DNA from: JAAYCI01 sp047972265
GTDB lineage: Bacteria > Bacillota > Clostridia > Oscillospirales > Ruminococcaceae
NCBI GenBank assembly: GCA_047972265.1
Contig: JBKEAM010000046.1
Span: 1-64,000 of the forward strand
Length of the DNA stretch: 64,000 nucleotides
Reading direction: 5' to 3'
Every line of letters begins with the position of its first letter. The stretch's first letter is position 1. A model generated the notes under the pieces. That model was not told where the DNA came from and searched no databases. It was given only the letters and a program-made list of their open reading frames with translations. A program made the position numbers and the translations under genes. Positions 1 to 9,000 of this stretch are shown here, piece after piece.

Positions 1-458
1 TGGCCCCTAAAAGTGCAGCACCGGAGCCCCAGCGCCGACTGAACGAACAACAAATTAGGTGCTCCAAGGTGCTAACCTTTTCGGGGACCTTTTGCTAACA
101 TTTTTACTTGACGAACACATTAATAGATGCATATAATCTTAAATGAGACCTGATAATATGGTATGACAAAAGAGAATTAGCGGTTTGCCAACTCTCTTTT
201 TTGGTATTTTACCGGTCTTATTTAACAGGCGAGCATTTTGTGAAATGACGGCACAAATACATTTAAGGTAGATTTTGATTTTTATAGGCCGTTTACGAAC
301 AAATAATGCTGTTTACGATATTTAAAAATTTGCACATACTGTTTTCGTATATTATTTATATAGAAATACAAATGGAATAAAATTTAGATTTCTGCTTTTT
401 TAAGCAGAAATAATTTACCTACAGCTTTAAAAGCATTGCTTAGGTTAAGGAGGATTTT
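1..458. other. Left-edge region without a clear gene
   Basis: No convincing gene is seen. One frame is open from the left edge to a TAA at 96-98 (31 codons), which could be the tail of a truncated gene, but nothing in it is recognisable. An imperfect hairpin followed by a T run at about 174-202 could be a terminator. The right half, from about 290, carries direct repeats and a promoter-like stretch in front of the surface-protein gene. Candidate promoter: TTGCAC at 330-335, a 17-bp spacer, TATTTA at 353-358. Confidence 0.5.
291..317 (+). promoter_or_regulatory. 27-bp direct-repeat element, copy A
   Basis: Two GTTTACG heptamers start at 291 and 311, exactly 20 bp apart, with an A-rich stretch between them. 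A weaker third copy, GTTTTCG, starts at 341, 30 bp further on, so all three lie on the same helix face. The element is 24/27 identical to the one at 8101 and has the same architecture as the one at 7894. It lies just upstream of the candidate -35 of the surface-protein gene, a position suited to an activator. The binding protein is not known. The DNA arrangement resembles sites of LytTR or OmpR-type regulators more than a typical TetR palindrome. Confidence 0.5.
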
Positions 459-3400
459 GTGAAAACAAGTTTGCAAGGAAAGCGTGTTTCTAAAATTATT
501 GTTGTACTTTTGGCTGTAATGGTTATTTTTGCAATGGGTGCAACTGCATTTTCGGCAGAAGAAATACCCGAGAGCAATAGCATAAGTGTAGCAGAATCTG
601 GAAGCATTGTTAGTGTAGAAAGCGAAGTGCTGGAAGAGCCAGAAGTAGAGAGTGAAAGTGAACTAATAGAGGATGCATCCTCAAGTGTAGAGCTTGCTCC
701 GGCAGCCGCAATGTTATATGGTTTAAATTTAACTGCCACCGCAGGCACTGCACAAGAGTTTGCAGACGCATTTGCAGATCCGGATGTGTCTGTAATAGAA
801 CTTACTGCTAATATAGAGCTTGCTGCCAGTCAAGTATTGCCGGGTGGAAAAACACTTGTGGTAACAAGTACAGCAGGCAACCAGTACACCCTTACAATGG
901 CTGCTGCTTCCCGTCACTTTATATTAGAAAATGGGTCGAGCCTTACATTGAAGAAAGTTACCCTGGACGGTAAAAATGTTCTAGGCGGCGTACAGGTAAA
1001 AAGCGCAAACGATATCCCGTCTACTTTAGTATTGGAAAGCACCACTATTATAAATTGCTGGGCACCCTCCAATGTATATGGTGGCGGCATTGATGCAATG
1101 ACAAACGCAGTAAATGCTAGTGTAACAATAGGAGGAGCCTCCCTTATTTCTGACAACAAAGCATATTGGGGAGGGGGGATTGCCGCAGCAAACAGCTATA
1201 TTACCATAGAAGGCGACACAATTATCCAAAAAAATTCTCTGTCTGGTCTCGGCGCAGGCGGTGGGCTTGTTGCATGGGGGGCTATCCTTACCCTTAAAGA
1301 CAATGTACAATTTTTAAACAACGATGTTGGAGGAAATCAACCCGGCGGTGCAATTTATTTGCAAGGGTCAAAAGATGCAAGTATAAGTGGAAATGTAAAG
1401 TTTGAAGGCAACCGTGCTTGGGTAGGGGGCGCTATTGCTGCGGCCAGTAACAGCTACGGATATACAGGTGTACTTACAATTACCGGTAGTGTAAGTTTTG
1501 TAAAAAACTATGCCAACGGAGACGGTGGCGCGCTGTACATGCAGCTGGGCGGTACTGCCAATATTGGTACAGATAATGCCAGCAACATTGTGTTTTCTGA
1601 AAACGCCTGTCTTTCTAACGGCGGGGCTATTTACCGCTTTTATGGCGCCCTTAACATTGGGGCGGGAACACAGTTTACGGGCAATACATTGGATATGCCC
1701 TACCGTACCGGCGCCAGTGGAGGCGCGGTATATGCCAGAACTACCTCGCTTACAATTACCGGTACAAGTGCCCATCGTGTACTGTTTAAAGATGGGCGCG
1801 CCGCCAGTTGTGGCGGAGCATTGTGCCTGATTGAAGGAACAACCGCAAATATTTCTTACACAGATTTTATCAATAACCATGCCCGCAATTTTGGTGGTGC
1901 AATTGATATAGACAACAGCGCTGCAACCAACAATGTTACACTGGACAATTGTTTGTTTGATGGGAACTGGTGTATTTCTACCGGCGGAGCTATTGCCGTA
2001 GAGGTAAACAGGGGAAATCTTACTGTGAAAAACAGTGTCCTAAAAAACAACAGTGCCGGTGGACAGCCTCATGACAGCGGATACCGCTCTGCCAACGGAA
2101 CCGGTGGTGCTATTTATTTTGAACGCGGCACCTTGGTAATAGAGAACAGCAGTATTACAAATAACAGCAGCATTAAGCACGGGGGCGGTATTTCTAAGGC
2201 GGATTGGCTTGATCTCACGGAATTTTTAAGCAGCATTACAGTAAGCGGCACAACGTTTACAGGCAACACGGCCAATGTGCTGTATAACATGACAAACCCA
2301 ACCTATACAGCTATACATACCACCAATATAAACCCGGGCGAAGGAACAAAAATATATAGCCAAGGACTAGATTTTGCCTACAACAATTTTGATATATCCT
2401 ACCAAAACGACGGCACTTTGCCATTGCCGACGCTTACAGTTACCTTTGACGCCACAGGTGGCGAGCCAACCCCGGCACCTATAACAGATATAGGGTATGG
2501 AGATGGAATTGACCGCCCAGGGACTGACCCTACACGGGAAAATGCGGTGTTTGAAGGCTGGGTGACTGAGAACGGCTATTTTTGGGGATTTAATACAACG
2601 GCAGGGGCCAATAACGGCGCGCCGGTGCGCAGTGATATGACCCTTTATGCCAAATGGACTATTACCCAATATTCGGTTACTTTTATGAATGGAACCGAGC
2701 GGGTAGATTTAAAAATGGTGGATGGGGGGACCCCGGTAACTCCAACCACCAATACCGTAACCCCGCTGGCCTATAAGGCATTTGATAAATGGCTTGACAC
2801 TGCGGGCAACGTATGGAATTTTGATACGCCTGTTACCAGCAATATTGTACTATATGCTTCTTTTACAGATAAGCAATACACAGTAAGCTATAATACAGAC
2901 GGTGGAACACCAGTGCCTCCCAATAAGGTTACAACCTGGAATGGGGCAGGATTGGTACCTGCTCAAAATCCCTCGCGCGCAGGGTACACCTTTGTGCAAT
3001 GGGATGTAACCAGCGGGGGCAATGGCAGTGGGTTAACTATAGGTGTAAACTCGGGTTCTACCTATGGTGATTTGGCCGCGGGAGAAAGCACAACCACCCT
3101 GGTGCTTACCGCACGTTGGCAGGCGAATACCGGAGGAGGGTCCAGCACACCACCTGCCTCCTCTACTTCATCCTCTGCCAGTTCTTCGTCCATAACATCT
3201 TCTACATCTTCAACGGCATCATCTAATTCGTCCGCGTCTTCTGAGGCAAGTTCTTCCAGCAGCGCCCGTCCGGTTTCGTCTTCGGCAGGCGGAGGAAGTT
3301 CTCAGCCAGATTCTTCAAGTGGAAACGGTTTGGATATTTTACCGGACGGGAATATTCCGGCAGCAGGGTTTAGAACCTCCTGGAGCCTTATAAGCTTGAT

Positions 3401-3740
3401 TTTCTCGGTGCTTGCTATTATAATTGCCGCATTTTTTGGGATACGTACCCTTGCAATGCGCCGTAAAACCGAAGAAGAAACGGATGAGGAACAGGAAGAG
3501 AAAAAAGAACACAAAGGTACAGCGTTTGTACTGTTTACCGTACTTGGCATTTTATTGGGCATAGCAACCCCTGTTGTGTGGTTGATTGTGGATAAGCTAA
3601 CCCTGCCTATGATGCTGGTAAACCGATGGACTCCCTTTATTTTTGTTTTACTTGTTTTAAGCATAGTTAGCCAGGTTGCAGCATCTTTGGCAAAGCGTAA
3701 AAAACAAGAGAATGATGAAGTAGAGGAAGATTTGAGTTAG
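459..3740 (+). CDS. Large membrane-anchored surface protein with beta-helix and InlB-type repeats
   Basis: This 1093-residue protein starts at GTG 459, 5 bases after AAGGAGG. A signal peptide covers residues 1-33, with likely cleavage after FSA. Residues of roughly 90-620 contain many GGAI/GGGI turns separated by Asn-rich strands, the pattern of right-handed parallel beta-helix (pectate-lyase-like, Pmp-like) proteins. Three repeats of the InlB B/Listeria-Bacteroides type follow ('TVTFDATGG ... LYAKW'). After a Ser-rich spacer there are three hydrophobic segments at about 975-995, 1020-1043 and 1057-1077, with an acidic-basic stretch between the first two. There is no LPXTG motif, so anchoring is by membrane segments. 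It is probably an adhesin or surface polysaccharide-binding protein; ligand and enzymatic activity cannot be told. The direct-repeat element at 291 lies upstream and a strong terminator follows. Confidence 0.85.
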   Translation: MKTSLQGKRVSKIIVVLLAVMVIFAMGATAFSAEEIPESNSISVAESGSIVSVESEVLEEPEVESESELIEDASSSVELAPAAAMLYGLNLTATAGTAQEFADAFADPDVSVIELTANIELAASQVLPGGKTLVVTSTAGNQYTLTMAAASRHFILENGSSLTLKKVTLDGKNVLGGVQVKSANDIPSTLVLESTTIINCWAPSNVYGGGIDAMTNAVNASVTIGGASLISDNKAYWGGGIAAANSYITIEGDTIIQKNSLSGLGAGGGLVAWGAILTLKDNVQFLNNDVGGNQPGGAIYLQGSKDASISGNVKFEGNRAWVGGAIAAASNSYGYTGVLTITGSVSFVKNYANGDGGALYMQLGGTANIGTDNASNIVFSENACLSNGGAIYRFYGALNIGAGTQFTGNTLDMPYRTGASGGAVYARTTSLTITGTSAHRVLFKDGRAASCGGALCLIEGTTANISYTDFINNHARNFGGAIDIDNSAATNNVTLDNCLFDGNWCISTGGAIAVEVNRGNLTVKNSVLKNNSAGGQPHDSGYRSANGTGGAIYFERGTLVIENSSITNNSSIKHGGGISKADWLDLTEFLSSITVSGTTFTGNTANVLYNMTNPTYTAIHTTNINPGEGTKIYSQGLDFAYNNFDISYQNDGTLPLPTLTVTFDATGGEPTPAPITDIGYGDGIDRPGTDPTRENAVFEGWVTENGYFWGFNTTAGANNGAPVRSDMTLYAKWTITQYSVTFMNGTERVDLKMVDGGTPVTPTTNTVTPLAYKAFDKWLDTAGNVWNFDTPVTSNIVLYASFTDKQYTVSYNTDGGTPVPPNKVTTWNGAGLVPAQNPSRAGYTFVQWDVTSGGNGSGLTIGVNSGSTYGDLAAGESTTTLVLTARWQANTGGGSSTPPASSTSSSASSSSITSSTSSTASSNSSASSEASSSSSARPVSSSAGGGSSQPDSSSGNGLDILPDGNIPAAGFRTSWSLISLIFSVLAIIIAAFFGIRTLAMRRKTEEETDEEQEEKKEHKGTAFVLFTVLGILLGIATPVVWLIVDKLTLPMMLVNRWTPFIFVLLVLSIVSQVAASLAKRKKQENDEVEEDLS

Positions 3741-3842
3741 TAAGTGTTTTTAACTATTGGTTGGATACAAAGATATTGCTTTATTGTATTTAACAGCCAA
3801 ACTTGATATGTGCATTACTACAATTTTGTTTAATGCCAATTA

Positions 3843-3885
3843 AAAAAGAGCAGTGCCACCTGAAAAGGAAGCGCTGCTCTTTTTA
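3843..3885 (+). terminator. Terminator after the surface-protein gene
   Basis: AAAAAGAGCAG at 3843-3853 pairs perfectly with CTGCTCTTTTT at 3874-3884 and is followed by a T-rich stretch. It lies about 100 bp after the stop codon. It can work in both directions and would also stop transcription of the convergent small gene ending at 4009. Confidence 0.85.
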
Positions 3886-4008
3886 TATGTTTTATAGATG
3901 AGAGAATCAAATCATAGAGGGATAGAAACGCCAATATGCAAAAATAGCCTTTATGCACTTTATAAAAACGGCTCTGCCGCACCACAAAACTTATTTTAGA
4001 AACACATA

Positions 4009-4524
4009 CTAGTTAGAAACAAAGACGGATTCTTCTATAACTCGGTTTATAAGCCAAGGGCCGTTTTCATCGGTAAGGTGTATTTTACCGGTATATGAGC
4101 AGGTGTGTTGTTTGTTGGCATCCAGGTACCTGCTGTCTACCTTAAATTTAAACCATGTTCCGCCCTCATCTGTTTCGTACGGTTCTAAAGAAATTTTAGA
4201 GATAGAAACAGGGTTTTTTGTTTGGAGTGAAAGGGATATGCCTCTAAGCAATGTTTGGTTTATAATGCCTGTTTGTTTTCCGTTCTCTGTTAAAAAAGGG
4301 TGGTAGGTTTCGTTTACATACTGGTTTATTTTGCTTTCGCTAAAAAATTGGTTTTCGTCCATTAGCTTTTCGGCCTGCACAAGGGTGCCGGAATATACCT
4401 TTGCCAAAAAGGCATTGGCAATGCTTTTAGGAGAAGTTTGGTTTGTGAAAAAGATGGTTAAGGACAATAAGAATAAAGCAGAAAAAATACAGATAGCCGA
4501 AATAATAATTCTTTTACGTTTCAT
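4009..4524 (-). CDS. Small membrane-anchored protein of unknown function
   Basis: 171 residues. The N-terminus has four basic residues followed by a hydrophobic stretch (about residues 6-27), then a polar extracytoplasmic domain. It reads as a signal anchor because no lipobox cysteine or clear cleavage site is seen. The domain (about 30-171) is a mixed alpha/beta sequence with conserved-looking Trp, Tyr and Lys, resembling in outline NTF2-like/DUF4878-type secreted domains. I do not recognise the family. It stands alone, convergent with the surface-protein gene. Confidence 0.6.
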   Translation of the reverse strand: MKRKRIIISAICIFSALFLLSLTIFFTNQTSPKSIANAFLAKVYSGTLVQAEKLMDENQFFSESKINQYVNETYHPFLTENGKQTGIINQTLLRGISLSLQTKNPVSISKISLEPYETDEGGTWFKFKVDSRYLDANKQHTCSYTGKIHLTDENGPWLINRVIEESVFVSN

Positions 4525-4755
4525 ATTGTGGATTCCTCTTTTTTGTATTATTGGGCCGTTTTACACCATTATCGTTTATACGTTCGAGAGGTTAAAAATA
4601 TTTCAAAAAATACAAATAAATAAAAAACAGTGCAGGACAGAGTTGTTTTAAAGTGGTTTTACAGCAAATAATCTATTTTGCAGGAGGAAAAATAAATGCA
4701 AACTTGGATAATGCCATTTATAAGATTGGGAAGACAAGGTAAATATGTGTAAAAT

Positions 4756-4795
4756 AAAAAAGAGAGGCGAGCCAAGGCGGCGCAGCTTCTCTTTT
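4756..4795 (-). terminator. Terminator after the Eis-like gene
   Basis: AAAAAGAGAGGC at 4756-4767 pairs with GCTTCTCTTTT at 4785-4795, with one G-T wobble. Read on the minus strand, the stem is followed by a long T tract. It sits 17 bp beyond the stop codon of the acetyltransferase gene. Confidence 0.8.
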
Positions 4796-4811
4796 CTGTT
4801 AAAGTAAGTGG

Positions 4812-6029
4812 TTAAAAATAATCTGAGAAATAGGGTGTTTCGTTTGGTATTATTTTTTCTAAAGCATTTATTACACGCCGCCCTGCTTTTAAGCGATCTA
4901 CCTTAGCAAGGTAGGTTGGGCGCTTATAGCCCATTAACATTGTGGTAAGGGTTTGTATATCAGTGTAAACCGCTTCGCCTATTGGCTCATTGCCTATGGC
5001 AATGGTTTCATCCTGCCATTGCAGGCTAAAAATACCGTTATTCCAAGAGGCAATAGGGTCTTTAATTACAAAGTGGAAGGGTTCGGCTGTTCCGGCAAAG
5101 GGGAACTGCTCCAAAAAATGTGCAACATCTACAATTCGTGCCATGTAGTAGGGTTCGATGGTTTCTTGTACCTCGCTCTCTTCTATTAAAAAGGCAATGG
5201 CTTCATCAGTATATCCGTTGCCGCGTACCTCGTCTATCATAGAAAAATGGGCCGAAATAAAATTCCACAGCCCCTTACGGGCCTCTTGGTTAAGGTAAAA
5301 CATCTCTTTAATATGAAAGACATCTTCGGCTATCCAGTAAAACATGCATCCTTCGGGCTGGTTTTGGACATTGTAATATACCGCAGCGGTACGCTCATCT
5401 TCGTTTTCCCAGCGCCAATATTCGTCCCAATGTATTTTACTGCGCAGCATGGCGCCATGTGTGGCATGGGCAAAAATATCATAGGCAATGCCAACATCAT
5501 CGTCTGTAGCCGAAAGGCGCTCTACATGGCCGGATACATCAACCGGTTTTGGTAGTTGGGTGTCTTTAAGCACAAAAGTCATATGGTCGGAAATAATCTC
5601 CCAACCTTTACGCCGGTAATAGGGGATGCTGTAGGGATATAAAAAAGAGATCCACTGCTGTTTTTCCCTCATATCGGTAAGGGCACGCTTAATAAGGTCT
5701 ACCATCAGGCCCTGGCTAGAATATTCGGGATAGGTGCCAACACCCGTTACGCCCCCCATTTTTATAATTTTGCCATAAAGGTTTACCTCGCACGGGTAAA
5801 TGGATATTTGAGAAACCAGTTCGTCATCCTTATTAAACCATCCATAAACCGAGGCATTTCGTAAAACGGGGCGTTTGGCGCGCTCCAGCTCTCCTTCTTC
5901 GTACCCGCCCTCTTCAAGGTCTTGCTGCGTTACCTGAAAAACATAGCGCAGCAAATCATTATATTGGTTCAGGTACTCCATACCCACTTCGCGCAGGGTA
6001 AGATTTTTATGCGGCGACTCGCCGTCCAT
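4812..6029 (-). CDS. Eis-like GNAT N-acetyltransferase
   Basis: About 405 residues. The N-terminal half is a GNAT domain with the acetyl-CoA binding signature around 'VGTYPEYSSQGLM', a form of the V.T.PE.R..G motif in Eis proteins. The C-terminal third has the sterol-carrier-protein-like fold of the Eis family. These enzymes acetylate amines, including aminoglycosides in some species; the substrate here is unknown. Two starts are possible. ATG 6029 lies 11 bases from GGGAG (6041-6045), whereas GTG 6038 is only 2 bases from it. I chose ATG. The gene is monocistronic with its own terminator. Confidence 0.85.
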   Translation of the reverse strand: MDGESPHKNLTLREVGMEYLNQYNDLLRYVFQVTQQDLEEGGYEEGELERAKRPVLRNASVYGWFNKDDELVSQISIYPCEVNLYGKIIKMGGVTGVGTYPEYSSQGLMVDLIKRALTDMREKQQWISFLYPYSIPYYRRKGWEIISDHMTFVLKDTQLPKPVDVSGHVERLSATDDDVGIAYDIFAHATHGAMLRSKIHWDEYWRWENEDERTAAVYYNVQNQPEGCMFYWIAEDVFHIKEMFYLNQEARKGLWNFISAHFSMIDEVRGNGYTDEAIAFLIEESEVQETIEPYYMARIVDVAHFLEQFPFAGTAEPFHFVIKDPIASWNNGIFSLQWQDETIAIGNEPIGEAVYTDIQTLTTMLMGYKRPTYLAKVDRLKAGRRVINALEKIIPNETPYFSDYF

Positions 6030-6352
6030 AATTAACACGACTCCCTATTTTATTTGTTGGAGAAATTAGACTTTAAAAAATGAACAGACCATTGCTGTTT
6101 AAAATCATTCTAGCATAGCAGAGATGGCACAACAAGGGCAAATGTGCAATATTTGACCCATATACTGATATGAGATAGCCAAATGCTGTGCAAAGCGGAT
6201 GGTAAACGTAGAAATATTAACGAATAATACAAACTTACCTTAATATTGAAGTAAAAATAAAATAAAAAATACTGAGAAAAAGCAAAAAAATAAATATGGA
6301 ACGGCAGCGTATAAAAAGAGCCCTCAGAGAAGGCTCTTTTTTGCGGTAACAA
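6030..6352. other. Intergenic stretch between ugd-like and Eis-like genes
   Basis: It holds the ribosome binding site of the Eis-like gene, AT-rich sequence likely to contain its promoter, and the terminator of the ugd-like gene at 6313-6341. Short open frames on the minus strand have no ribosome binding site and I see no gene here. Confidence 0.6.
6313..6341 (-). terminator. Terminator after the ugd-like gene
   Basis: AAAAAGAGCC at 6313-6322 pairs perfectly with GGCTCTTTTT at 6332-6341, with a 9-base loop. It begins 11 bp beyond the stop codon of the minus-strand gene. Confidence 0.85.
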
Positions 6353-7543
6353 TCATCCGATGTGGTATAAATCCCGAGTATAAATTTTAGATGCTGCATC
6401 CTCAATTTCCAGTGTGGTGCGATTTGCAATAATAAGGTCTGCACTTTCTTTAAATATTTCAAGGTCATATTCTATTGGTAATTTTAAAAGTGTTTTATTT
6501 GGGGTAAGCTCGGGCTCGTAAATGGTAATGTCTATCCCGTGTTTTTTTAGCTGTTGTATTATTTTAAAAATAGCTGTTTCTTGCATTTTGTCTATGTTAA
6601 AATTTGCAGCTAAGCGGTAAATATCAACACTTTGAGGTTGGCGGGCCAAAACCTGGCTTACAATATGCTGTATTCTTGCTTCGTTCGATTCTACAACAGC
6701 GCTAACCATATTGCCGGGGGTTTCTTCAAACTCTGCCAGCAACTGCATAGTGCCCTTGGGCAAGCCGCTGTAGCCATATCCAAAAGAAGGGTTATTGTGG
6801 TGCTGCCCAATGCGAGAATCCATACAAACACCCTCTAGGATATTTTTTGCGTTTAATTTTTTTGTTTCAGAATAGGTGTCAAGCTCGTTAAAAAAGGCAA
6901 GGCGCATAGCATGAAAGGCATTTGAAAAAAGCTTTACGGCTTCGGCCTCTGTAGAGGGCATAATAAGTGACGGAATATCTTTTTTAACGGCAGACTCCAC
7001 AATTAAATCTATAAATTGCTGCGCCTGCTTGCGTTGGGTAGATTTTTGATTAGAAACCCCAACTATAATTCTAAATGGGTGTAAATTATCGTATAACGCA
7101 TTGCCTTCGCGCAAAAATTCTGGCGAAAACACAATGTTTATATTTTTATTGGCCTGATAAATAGATTTTGTATAGCCGGTGGGAACGGTGGACTTTACCA
7201 CCAGCAAAGAGGAGGGAGATACAGCCGCGGCCTCTTCTATGGCGGCATCTAAAACAGAGGTATCATATACTTTTGTGGAGGCATCATAGGCGGTAGGCAG
7301 CGCCAATATAATAAAATCGGCGTTTTTAACCGCGGCGGCAAAATTGGTGGTTGCGGGCAGATGAAAATCTTGCCGGGACATAAAAGCAGATATTTCTTTG
7401 TCTTGTATAGGAGAGATACTTTGATTGATAGCATCTACCCTTGCTTGGTCAACATCGGTTAATATAACCTCGTTGTTTTGCGAGAGCAGAACAGCGATGG
7501 AAAGGCCAACATAACCGGCCCCAACAACTGTAACTTTTTTCAA
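6353..7543 (-). CDS. UDP-glucose 6-dehydrogenase homologue lacking the catalytic cysteine
   Basis: 396 residues. The start is TTG 7543, ten bases after AAGGAG, which gives the usual N-terminus 'LKKVTVVGAGYVGL' with its NAD-binding Rossmann motif. Other family landmarks are present: 'KSTVPTGYT', 'SPEFLREG', and 'VKLFSNAFHAMRLAF' with the conserved Lys and Asn. The active-site loop normally reads FGGxCLPKD in this family (SFGYGGYCLPKDT in the streptococcal HasB group, from memory). Here it reads 'SFGYGYSGLPKGT': same length, but the nucleophilic Cys is Gly and the Asp after the Lys is Gly. Activity as a UDP-glucose oxidase is therefore doubtful. No capsule genes adjoin it. The direct-repeat element at 7894-7920 is oriented towards this gene. 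Confidence 0.85.
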   Translation of the reverse strand: MKKVTVVGAGYVGLSIAVLLSQNNEVILTDVDQARVDAINQSISPIQDKEISAFMSRQDFHLPATTNFAAAVKNADFIILALPTAYDASTKVYDTSVLDAAIEEAAAVSPSSLLVVKSTVPTGYTKSIYQANKNINIVFSPEFLREGNALYDNLHPFRIIVGVSNQKSTQRKQAQQFIDLIVESAVKKDIPSLIMPSTEAEAVKLFSNAFHAMRLAFFNELDTYSETKKLNAKNILEGVCMDSRIGQHHNNPSFGYGYSGLPKGTMQLLAEFEETPGNMVSAVVESNEARIQHIVSQVLARQPQSVDIYRLAANFNIDKMQETAIFKIIQQLKKHGIDITIYEPELTPNKTLLKLPIEYDLEIFKESADLIIANRTTLEIEDAASKIYTRDLYHIG

Positions 7544-7893
7544 CGGTAAAAATCTCCTTCTTAAATGCTTGCGGTTTGCTATTGGTTTGGCGGCTATAAC
7601 CCATGCGTCCATTTATTTGTTTGTTAAAACAATTAGCGGGCGGCAAAAGGCACATGGCTGCCGCTGCAAAAAGGACCAATGGGTAATTTAGGATGTACGA
7701 TGGGACGATAAACATAAATATATCTATCTCTTTGCTTAAAGGCAGAGAGAATTAAAAAAATGAAGACCCATCTACCAATAAATAGTAAATGAGTTGTTGG
7801 TATAAAAAAGCTATTTAAAAACGCAAGTAATTTTTGCCTTTAATAAGGCTCTTTTATTTAACCACAATTATGAATGGATGTGTGAATAAATAG

Positions 7894-7920
7894 CGTAAAC
7901 AACCATTATTTATCGCAGAC
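7894..7920 (-). promoter_or_regulatory. 27-bp direct-repeat element, copy C (minus strand)
   Basis: On the minus strand GTCTGCG and GTTTACG start 20 bp apart, with an AATAATG-containing spacer. This is the same spacing and orientation relative to the downstream gene as copies A and B. It lies about 350 bp upstream of the ugd-like start codon. Confidence 0.4.
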
Positions 7921-8100
7921 AACGTGGGTTAAAATGACATAAAATTCATAATTTTTATAATATTTAAACGTATTTATGCGTTTAAATAGAAAAAACAATT
8001 TAAAATTAGCTTTGATAAGGGGCTTGGCATAGATGTTTACCAACAATGTAAAATAGCAAAAAAATGGTAGGAAATACTTGAAGGATACAAAAACAGTGTC

Positions 8101-8127
8101 GTTCACGAAAAAAAAATGCTGTTTACG
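8101..8127 (+). promoter_or_regulatory. 27-bp direct-repeat element, copy B
   Basis: GTTCACG at 8101 and GTTTACG at 8121 are 20 bp apart, and the whole element is 24/27 identical to copy A at 291. It lies about 150 bp upstream of the TetR start codon, so it may be an autoregulatory site or a shared site for another regulator. Confidence 0.5.
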
Positions 8128-8279
8128 GTGTGGGGCAAAAAAAAAACGTATCTGTATGTTATATTTAAAACATTAATTATAAAGTGATAATGACACATCG
8201 TTGCTTGTAGGTGGTCAAAAGAATGCAAAGAGAAAAATAAGCCTGTCACTTTGCAAAATCACGGGAGGGGAACATAATT

Positions 8280-8828
8280 ATGAAAGAGAAAAGGCGTAAG
8301 AAAATTGAAGGCATGCTTCAGGAGTTTATCCAGCAATTTAGTACGTATGGTATGGATAAGACAACCATCAAAATGCTTGCAACAGCCGTAGATTGCAACG
8401 AGGCACTGCTGTATCAATACTTTGAGGATAAAGATGATATGATTGAAAAGTGCACAGAATATCATCACGAAAAAATCGAAAATGAATTGTCTGCCCTGTG
8501 GCTGCAGCAAATTGGCGATTTAAAAAAACTGGGTGAAAAAACAATTAAATATTTAGACAGCGTAATGGAGCCCTGCCGGTTTATAATGCAGGTTATTGCG
8601 CATCCAGAATATTCTGATTGTGCAAAAGAGACAGGCATGAAAGAACAAGACCACGCGCACGAGTTTGTAGAAGAACTGCAAAAGATTTATAGTGTAACAG
8701 AAGAAGGCGCAATGGGGATTGCGCTGGGGATTAATAGTTTTGTAAACAACTATATTTTGCGGCCGGACAAAAAATGCTTCTTTTTGCAATATAACGCTCT
8801 TACGGCGGTTTTACAAAAAGCAGCTTAA
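8280..8828 (+). CDS. TetR/AcrR family transcriptional regulator
   Basis: 182 residues. The start follows GGGAGGGG by 9 bases. Residues of about 8-60 form the TetR DNA-binding domain, with the typical 'TTIKMLATAV' helix and 'ALLYQYFEDKDDM' recognition region. The remaining all-alpha domain would bind a ligand and dimerise; ligand unknown. The gene is monocistronic with its own terminator. The element at 8101 upstream makes autoregulation possible, but those repeats are direct rather than palindromic, which is unusual for TetR sites. Confidence 0.9.
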   Translation: MKEKRRKKIEGMLQEFIQQFSTYGMDKTTIKMLATAVDCNEALLYQYFEDKDDMIEKCTEYHHEKIENELSALWLQQIGDLKKLGEKTIKYLDSVMEPCRFIMQVIAHPEYSDCAKETGMKEQDHAHEFVEELQKIYSVTEEGAMGIALGINSFVNNYILRPDKKCFFLQYNALTAVLQKAA

Positions 8829-8834
8829 ACTGGG

Positions 8835-8876
8835 AAAAAACAGAACATCCTTTAACAAGGGTGTTCTGTTTTTTTG
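8835..8876 (+). terminator. Terminator after tetR
   Basis: AAAACAGAACA at 8837-8847 pairs with TGTTCTGTTTT, followed by more T residues. It begins within 10 bp of the stop codon. Confidence 0.9.
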
Positions 8877-9000
8877 TAAAGATATTTTATAGTATCGTTT
8901 ACAAAAAGGAAAATAGTTGTTATCCTTATAAATACAAAAACAATACCTGTATGTGTAATTTGGCAGTGCTTTATATTGCGGTAGTATTGGAGTGATACAA

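Larger units (their letters stand above)
7544..8279. other. Divergent regulatory region between ugd-like and tetR genes
   Basis: 736 bp with no credible gene. It is strongly AT-rich from about 7740. It contains two copies of the 27-bp direct-repeat element, one on the minus strand (7894-7920) facing the ugd-like gene and one on the plus strand (8101-8127) facing tetR. A TATATT-like -10 candidate lies at 8160-8165, about 33 bp after the plus-strand element. Short open frames here have no ribosome binding sites. Confidence 0.6.

Noticed and set aside
3..98. 31-codon open frame from the left edge
   Set aside because: Too short to recognise, no conserved pattern; noted only as a possible truncated gene tail.
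7544..7612. Upstream ATG extending the ugd-like protein by 23 residues
   Set aside because: The extension is basic and does not match the family N-terminus; AAGGAG is positioned for TTG 7543.
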